44,273 bases of DNA from Nitrospinota bacterium (lineage in GTDB: Bacteria > Nitrospinota > Nitrospinia > UBA9942), in contig JACRGN010000086.1 in the NCBI GenBank assembly GCA_016234205.1, positions 1 through 44,273 on the forward strand. The letters are read 5' to 3'. A model generated the notes under the pieces. It did not search any database. It had not been told where the DNA came from and was given only the letters and a program-made list of their open reading frames with translations. The translations under genes and the position numbers were made by a program. Of the stretch, positions 39,840 through 44,273 are shown one piece after another. The first letter of the stretch is position 1. Every line of letters starts with the position of its first letter.

Positions 39840-41024
39840 TTATAGCCTTCGCCATGCTAATCTCTTAATTGCACCAAGGGATGGGGTAACATTAAGAGAG
39901 TCAACAACATCAGGGTCAAAGATAATGCCAATCCCCCCGCCACAACTATCGGACTCAAGAAAAATACCGTTTCCTGATACGATAGCCCCATTTATATACT
40001 GGGTTTTATCTGCCGTATACGGCTGTTTCTGCTCTATCTCAACAAACCCTGGTGTATAAACAACCCCTGAGATATTTGCAGTATTATGAATATCAACAGT
40101 CCCCCCTGTATACATCAATGCCGGCATATCCTCGTTTTGCCTGAAAGAGGCATAACTGCCGTAGGCACTTAAATCCTTTCCCCTCGGGTCTTTTGTTCCA
40201 GTTACACCACCTACACTATAATTTTTAACATCACTCCATGCATTGTTATACCCACTGGGCCATGGTGAAGGGGCAGAAGTACTTGTTCTGTTTGCCGATT
40301 GGCTTGTCAGTGTATTTAAGTCTGATGAGTTCGGAACTGTAGTTGTAGTGCCATCCCCTCTTGAAAAAGTAGCTGGATTTACATTCATCGGGACTCCAAC
40401 TTTAAGCTTTTTGTTATTTGGATTATTTATCACATTTACAACCAGAGTTCCTTTAATATTGATATTTGCAGTAGAACCCACAGTTGTCTCATCAAGTGCA
40501 ATATCGCTGCTGCCATTGTTAAAATCTACTGTAACAGATACAATACCATATAGCTGAGTGCCATTTCTTACAGCGTTCTGAAAGTCAGTCCAAGAAAGGT
40601 TATTGCCAGTCTCCGTAGCAGCAGCATTATAACGGCCAAAATCAAAAAGCTGTTGTGACTGGTCAAAGTATGAAAGAGGGGGAAGCCCTGCACTTTGGTC
40701 CAGATTTGTAAATATACCTGCAGTATCATTAAACTCTCCGCCTACTCCAGGGCCAATAGATTGTCCAAGCAATCCATCACTACCTGCTGTATTTGTAATA
40801 GCAGTGCCTTCTCCTTTTAGAGATACGCCGCCAGTTTTAGATGCGCTCTGACCATGGTTTAGCTGGTTATTTGACCAGACTGTCCCTGCACCATCTATTG
40901 ATGATTTTGATGCATCCAATGTTATCTTGCCCTGACCACTATTGCAGCCTGCTGCCCATACCTGTGATAATCCTAAAAAGATAAAAAAGAAACAAGCCAT
41001 TGTTATATAAAATAACTTTTTCAT
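39840..41024 (-). CDS. Exported pilus-associated protein of unknown family
   Basis: 394 residues from ATG 41024 (AAGGAGGT 8 bases upstream; a GTG at 41033 overlaps that site). A signal peptide ends at about QVWA. The mature protein is Gly/Ser/Asn/Thr-rich with beta-helix-like strands: GKITLDASKSSIDGAGTVWS, STANINIKGTLVVNV and a C-terminal GAIVSGNGIFLESDSCGGG. The central portion NISGVVYTPGFVEIEQ resembles polymer-forming or PilX-associated domains found next to minor pilins. It has four cysteines at most. I cannot name a family; its position directly after pilX suggests a pilus tip or surface role. Confidence 0.72.
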   Translation of the reverse strand: MKKLFYITMACFFFIFLGLSQVWAAGCNSGQGKITLDASKSSIDGAGTVWSNNQLNHGQSASKTGGVSLKGEGTAITNTAGSDGLLGQSIGPGVGGEFNDTAGIFTNLDQSAGLPPLSYFDQSQQLFDFGRYNAAATETGNNLSWTDFQNAVRNGTQLYGIVSVTVDFNNGSSDIALDETTVGSTANINIKGTLVVNVINNPNNKKLKVGVPMNVNPATFSRGDGTTTTVPNSSDLNTLTSQSANRTSTSAPSPWPSGYNNAWSDVKNYSVGGVTGTKDPRGKDLSAYGSYASFRQNEDMPALMYTGGTVDIHNTANISGVVYTPGFVEIEQKQPYTADKTQYINGAIVSGNGIFLESDSCGGGIGIIFDPDVVDSLNVTPSLGAIKRLAWRRL

Positions 41025-41048
41025 TTTAAGCACCTCCTTAAATATAGT

Positions 41049-41636
41049 TTAATAACACCCATTATTCATCTTTTGTTTTGGAGGACTACAGGGAGTTGAA
41101 TTATTGAGTGCACCGTTGATAATATTTTCCCCTGATGTGGTAAGTGTTAGCGCCACCTCCTTCTGGTTATTTGTCCCTTCCGGAATTCCTCTTGACCATA
41201 TTGTTATTAGTGCAGGAGACTGGGAAGCATCAATCCATACCTCTGCACGTGTATCACCACTATTTACAGTAATTCTATTAGCACTTGAGCCAATATTTGC
41301 CTTGTTTGTAAAAACCTGTGTGAAATCAATTATTCCATTATTATCAAGGTCATTTGCACTATTTGGAGAATCACCGGCACCAACAATGCCATCTCCACTT
41401 GTATCCCCCTGCATAAATGCATCATATACCTTTTCAGCCCCTGCCTCTGCAGCATAAAGTGCCTGGACATTACCCTCATAAATTTTAGTTGTCATCATTT
41501 CTCTATTTGTAAAGAAAAGGGCAAAGCCGCCCATTATGGTAAGGACAATCATTATTAAAAGACCTGCTATCAGGACTATACCCTTTTCGTCAGATAGATG
41601 GAGAAAGAACCTATTTCGTAAATATTTTGTTATCAT
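41049..41636 (-). CDS. pilX: Minor pilin-associated protein PilX
   Basis: 195 residues from ATG 41636, preceded by GTGAGG with good spacing; the frame is open upstream inside pilW. The N-terminal region has DEKGIVLIAGLLIMIVLTIM, the hydrophobic PilX_N helix, followed by the YAAEAGAEKVYDAFMQGD block typical of PilX-like proteins. The mature part contains acidic DxDxDG-like loops (GDTSGDGIVGAGDS, DLDNNGIID) that may bind calcium. The start is 7 bases after the pilW stop. Confidence 0.86.
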   Translation of the reverse strand: MITKYLRNRFFLHLSDEKGIVLIAGLLIMIVLTIMGGFALFFTNREMMTTKIYEGNVQALYAAEAGAEKVYDAFMQGDTSGDGIVGAGDSPNSANDLDNNGIIDFTQVFTNKANIGSSANRITVNSGDTRAEVWIDASQSPALITIWSRGIPEGTNNQKEVALTLTTSGENIINGALNNSTPCSPPKQKMNNGCY

Positions 41637-41643
41637 ATATGCC

Positions 41644-42345
41644 TCACTTAAAGTCAGAGATTCCAAGATTTCTCGGTGTTATTTCAGATTTCAGTGTCAT
41701 CCTTCTATAATTGTCACCCTTTATTGGGTCTATATATTTTGGGTCTGTTTTGCTTGTCCTTGCCGTCAAAAAAACTGTTACAACCCTTACATCATTAAAA
41801 TTTTTTCCTGAAACTCCATTATTTGGCAAATCTGTAGTCCCGCTGCTACTGCTTCCATTAGCATATGTATAGGCTGCTGTCATACTTTCTATATTCTCTG
41901 CAATATTTCTCCATGAACTTATACTTCCATCTACAGTTGAAATATTTGCTATCTTCAGGGTATTTGCTTCAATCTTAAAACCAAATCGTTCATCTCCTGT
42001 ATTATCAATTACACCGTCTCCATCAAGATTATCTGTGGTAAAATACAACTCCGCATCAGTAGTAATTGAAAGTCCCACCGTATTACTATCTAAAAATTGG
42101 GAATCTGTAATTCCAAATTTTTTTGTTTCCTGAGGGTCATACCCTGCCATCTGAAGTTTTTTTGTAATAATATCCATTGAGCTCCTGACACTTTGCTGCA
42201 TCTCTATCATCTGGTCCTGAAGCGAATACATTTTTTGCTCGGATATAAATAATCCATATATACTACCAATCACAATTAGACCGATTGCCATTGCTGCTAT
42301 CAACTCTATTAGTGTAAAACCTGACTCAAAAGTATTTTTATCCAT
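41644..42345 (-). CDS. pilW: Minor pilin PilW
   Basis: 233 residues with a prepilin leader and class III signal: MDKNTFESG followed by FTLIELIAAMAIGLIVIGSI (cleavage between Gly and Phe, Glu at +5). A long N-terminal helix (QDQMIEMQQSVRSSMDIITK) and a PilW-like body (TDAELYFTTDNLDGDGVIDN) follow. It is a priming-complex subunit of the type IV pilus. The gene starts 2 bases after the pilV stop. Confidence 0.9.
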   Translation of the reverse strand: MDKNTFESGFTLIELIAAMAIGLIVIGSIYGLFISEQKMYSLQDQMIEMQQSVRSSMDIITKKLQMAGYDPQETKKFGITDSQFLDSNTVGLSITTDAELYFTTDNLDGDGVIDNTGDERFGFKIEANTLKIANISTVDGSISSWRNIAENIESMTAAYTYANGSSSSGTTDLPNNGVSGKNFNDVRVVTVFLTARTSKTDPKYIDPIKGDNYRRMTLKSEITPRNLGISDFK

Positions 42346-42347
42346 AA

Positions 42348-42776
42348 TTATGATTGCCTTATCATTGTAGTTAATGTTACTGTGTGCAAACTATAATCTC
42401 TCCATGTAATGGTTACAGCTAATGTGGTTAGCTGTGCTGCTCCACCTGTAATAGTCACACTCCTTGTAAATATCCCACTTCCAGCCTCTCCTTTTTCATT
42501 GATATTATTTTCAACCGCATTGTTTGCACTTGTGAGTGTCGTTGTTGGAATAATTCTCTTTAATTCTTCCATTTTATCCTGCCCAAGTGCAATGGCTGTA
42601 GTTTTATTCTTGCTAAAGGTATTAAATTTTGATGCAGTTGTTGACATAGTTGCAAGACCAAGCAAGCCGATAGATAATATAGCAATAGCAATAAGAACCT
42701 CTATAAAAGTAAAACCCTTTCTGTTTTTATATGCGATTTTAATAAATTTATTTTTTTTAAAGTATCTGTTATTCAT
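42348..42776 (-). CDS. pilV: Minor pilin PilV
   Basis: 142 residues; the class III signal is KNRKG followed by FTFIEVLIAIAILSIGLLGL, then the PilV-like TMSTTASKFNTFSKNKTTAI region. AGGAG lies before ATG 42776. First gene of a minus-strand run: pilV, pilW, pilX, exported protein, cytochrome c, probably one operon. The gap 42777-42975 (AT-rich) should contain divergent promoters; no clear consensus was found. Confidence 0.9.
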   Translation of the reverse strand: MNNRYFKKNKFIKIAYKNRKGFTFIEVLIAIAILSIGLLGLATMSTTASKFNTFSKNKTTAIALGQDKMEELKRIIPTTTLTSANNAVENNINEKGEAGSGIFTRSVTITGGAAQLTTLAVTITWRDYSLHTVTLTTMIRQS

Positions 42777-42975
42777 AATTAACTCCTGACTAAATATATA
42801 GCAATATATATGCCTTATTTATAATATTGCCCTTATTTAAAAAAAACGATAAAATTCAAGATATTACAACAGTAAAAAATTTCTTAATGAAAATAATTAA
42901 TAAGAACATCTAAAAAATGTATTTTATTTCTTACATGTGTATTAAAATTTATACTATTTTTATATATTAAATCAG

Positions 42976-43635
42976 ATGAAAAATTTTTTGTATAAACGCA
43001 TTATTCCACTTCTTGCCTTTATTGCTTTATTTCTTATTGGCATTACATGCAGGAAGATATTAATCAATAGGGAGAAAGAAAAAACTCTTCTTGATAAAGG
43101 GATAAATCCGATTTATACATTTTGGCACGGAAGGGAGCTATATTTCCCATATTTATATCGCTTTCAGAATAAACACCATACGCTTGTAAGTCCGAGCAGG
43201 GATGGTGAGATTAGCGGGAATTTGCTTAGATTATTTGGGTTTCATATTGTCTGGGGCTCTACATTTAAGAAGGGTGCAATGGCACTCTTAAGCATCGTTC
43301 GGATTGTAAAGAACGGAGGGAGTGTGGCTTTGGCAGCGGATGGTTCAAGGGGGCCGGCCTTTAAAGCTCAGGATGGCACTATAAAGATTGCAAAGGTTAC
43401 AGGTGTTCCGATACTTCCTATTACATACAATGCAAGCAGGAAAAGGGTTTTAAGTTCATGGGATAAGTTTATAATACCCTATCCATTTTCTAAAATCGTA
43501 GTAATGTATGGCGAGCCTATCAATGTCCCTGCTAATGCAGATGATGAGACTATGGAGCTAAAGAGACAGGAATTGGAAAAGAGACTTAATGAGATTACTG
43601 AATATGTGGATAAATATTTTATTGGACGCAGATAA
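42976..43635 (+). CDS. DUF374-family lysophospholipid/LPS acyltransferase-like protein
   Basis: 219 residues with an N-terminal hydrophobic helix (about 8-24), then the DUF374 pattern YTFWHGRELYFPYL, LVSPSRDGEISGNLLRLFGF, and ADGSRGPAFKAQDGTIKIA, with His/Asp of the acyltransferase-like HX4D motif partly represented. DUF374 proteins are associated with lipid A or outer-membrane lipid modification. The last residues (IGRR) and stop codon overlap the repeat starting at about 43624. Confidence 0.85.
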   Translation: MKNFLYKRIIPLLAFIALFLIGITCRKILINREKEKTLLDKGINPIYTFWHGRELYFPYLYRFQNKHHTLVSPSRDGEISGNLLRLFGFHIVWGSTFKKGAMALLSIVRIVKNGGSVALAADGSRGPAFKAQDGTIKIAKVTGVPILPITYNASRKRVLSSWDKFIIPYPFSKIVVMYGEPINVPANADDETMELKRQELEKRLNEITEYVDKYFIGRR

Positions 43636-43740
43636 ACGCAAAAATGTCATTCCGAGTGAAACGAGGAATCTCAGTTTTGAGATTCTTCGGGCTTTGCCCT
43701 CAGAATGACCGCATCGCTGTCATCTGCGAAAATCTGCGTC
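43624..43740. repeat. Nested palindromes: CGCAGAT outer arms with GTCATTC inner pair
   Basis: The outer arms are GACGCAGATAAACGCA (43625-43640) and CATCTGCGAAAATCTGCGTC (43721-43740). The inner pair is GTCATTCCGAGTGAAACGAG...ATCTC (43645-43673) and GAGATTCTTCGGGCTTTGCC...AATGAC (43679-43709). The design parallels 8658-8794, but the outer word is different. Confidence 0.9.
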
Positions 43741-43747
43741 CTAATTT

Positions 43748-44056
43748 TTATGTTTTCAATTTCCTGTGTAATTTTTTCTCTACACTATTAATCTTTTTCT
43801 GCATCCTACTCTCCTTGCCTTTCCTGTAATCTACCTTTATCGTAACAGATATGCGATGACAGTCCTTCTTCATCATCTCATAGCATCTTTTGACAATATT
43901 AAATACCTCATCCCACTCACCCTCTATAACTGTCCCCATAGGATTTAATCGGTATTTCAAGTCGCTTTTATCAATTATGTCAAGAGACCTTGCTACATAT
44001 TTACTTACACTCTCCCCTTTTCCCAGTGGAGACATACTAAACTCCAATAAAACCAT
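43748..44056 (-). CDS. MTH1187/YqgV-family thiamine-binding-like protein
   Basis: 102 residues from ATG 44056 with GAGGAGG 8 bases upstream; a GTG at 44065 overlaps that site. The family pattern is seen in LLEFSMSPLGKGESVSKYVA, MGTVIEGEWDEVFNIVKRC and a final strand RISVTIKVDYRKG. Members form small ferredoxin-like multimers; some bind thiamine-like ligands. Isolated here. Confidence 0.9.
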   Translation of the reverse strand: MVLLEFSMSPLGKGESVSKYVARSLDIIDKSDLKYRLNPMGTVIEGEWDEVFNIVKRCYEMMKKDCHRISVTIKVDYRKGKESRMQKKINSVEKKLHRKLKT

Positions 44057-44153
44057 AAAAATCACCTCCTCAAAGATGGGGAAATTATATCATAGGCAGA
44101 TATTGGGTTTTAAAATATTTGACTAATAATTTAAAAAGGATTATATTTTGCGT

Positions 44154-44273
44154 GTGAAAAGGATAGCAACAGATAATGATGGTTTTACACTTATGGAGTT
44201 AATAGTTGTAGTTGCAATTATAGGGATTGCGGCTGCCGTTGCAATACCGACTCTTATGTCAGAACTTCCCAAA
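44154..44273 (+). CDS. Prepilin-like protein (GspH/FimT type), 5' part only
   Basis: The window ends inside this gene. From GTG 44154 (TTG 44148 also possible) 40 codons are open: a short leader ending TDNDG followed by FTLMELIVVVAIIGIAAAVA, a class III signal with Glu at +5, and the continuing helix. It probably belongs to another minor-pilin group. Start choice is uncertain. Confidence 0.78.
   Translation, partial: MKRIATDNDGFTLMELIVVVAIIGIAAAVAIPTLMSELPK

Noticed and set aside
1..44273. tRNA, rRNA, insertion sequences, prophage or integrase
   Set aside because: No transposase, integrase, RAYT or tRNA-like cloverleaf was recognised on either strand, so the mobiliser of the palindromes, if any, is outside this window.

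Overview
The window comes from a diderm (Gram-negative) bacterium with lipopolysaccharide and type IV pili. The evidence is a heptose/LPS inner-core gene set, a PilQ secretin, several lipoproteins with clear lipoboxes, and two predicted outer-membrane barrels that carry c-type heme motifs. The DNA is AT-rich and densely packed. It contains no rRNA, tRNA or CRISPR array that I can see, so I cannot fix the phylum. The mix of pilMNOPQ-aroB, DapL, split RfaE1/RfaE2, heme-porin fusions and many short palindromic elements resembles uncultivated Nitrospirota- or Desulfobacterota-like genomes, but that is an impression.

Layout. 1-5825: pilus alignment and secretin genes (pilM 3' end, pilN, pilO, pilP, pilQ) coupled to aroB. 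5949-11862: a lipoprotein, the ADP-heptose and LPS core genes (gmhB, rfaE1, rfaE2, a WaaC-like transferase), a Trm112-like protein and a bactofilin-TM-TPR fusion. 12042-13011 (minus): a lipoprotein and a glutaredoxin-like protein. 13019-13211: an unassigned structured RNA with its own promoter and terminator. 13202-16820 (minus): folK, a deoxynucleoside kinase, a structured leader ending in a terminator, then panB, panC, panD. 16851-20113 (minus): sigma-54 activator, dapL, and a pentapeptide-repeat/K+-channel fusion. 20289-27712: a TPR/beta-barrel gene interrupted by one stop codon, a LuxR regulator, PilZ, FecR and a giant NHL-repeat lipoprotein. 28081-33060: a DUF5618-like protein, two monoheme cytochrome-porin fusions resembling the Cyc2 iron-oxidase family, a PEGA lipoprotein and a YefM/YoeB-type toxin-antitoxin pair. 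33187-39226: ppiD, and rnr, rsmI, rlmN on the minus strand. 39287-42776 (minus): a minor-pilin operon (pilV, pilW, pilX) with an exported protein and a cytochrome c. 42976-44273: a DUF374 acyltransferase, an MTH1187-type protein and the start of another prepilin.

The most striking feature is not a single gene. The window is saturated with small palindromic elements of two kinds. The first kind are REP-like hairpins that have entered protein-coding sequence in frame: three in rnr, one each in rlmN, the WaaC-like gene, the PEGA lipoprotein gene and the 5' end of fecR. The second kind are imperfect inverted repeats whose arms are arrays of a 7-10 base word. They sit mostly just after stop codons, are often nested inside one another, supply the last codons of several proteins and, in pilQ, the lipoprotein signal peptide. 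Some share a tail containing TATAAT next to the following start codon.

The second theme is possible extracellular electron transfer: the two heme-barrel fusions with a further monoheme cytochrome c in the pilin operon. A third theme is attenuator-like control: strong intrinsic hairpins lie directly against the start codons of the second heme-barrel gene and folK, and just before the ribosome binding site of panB.
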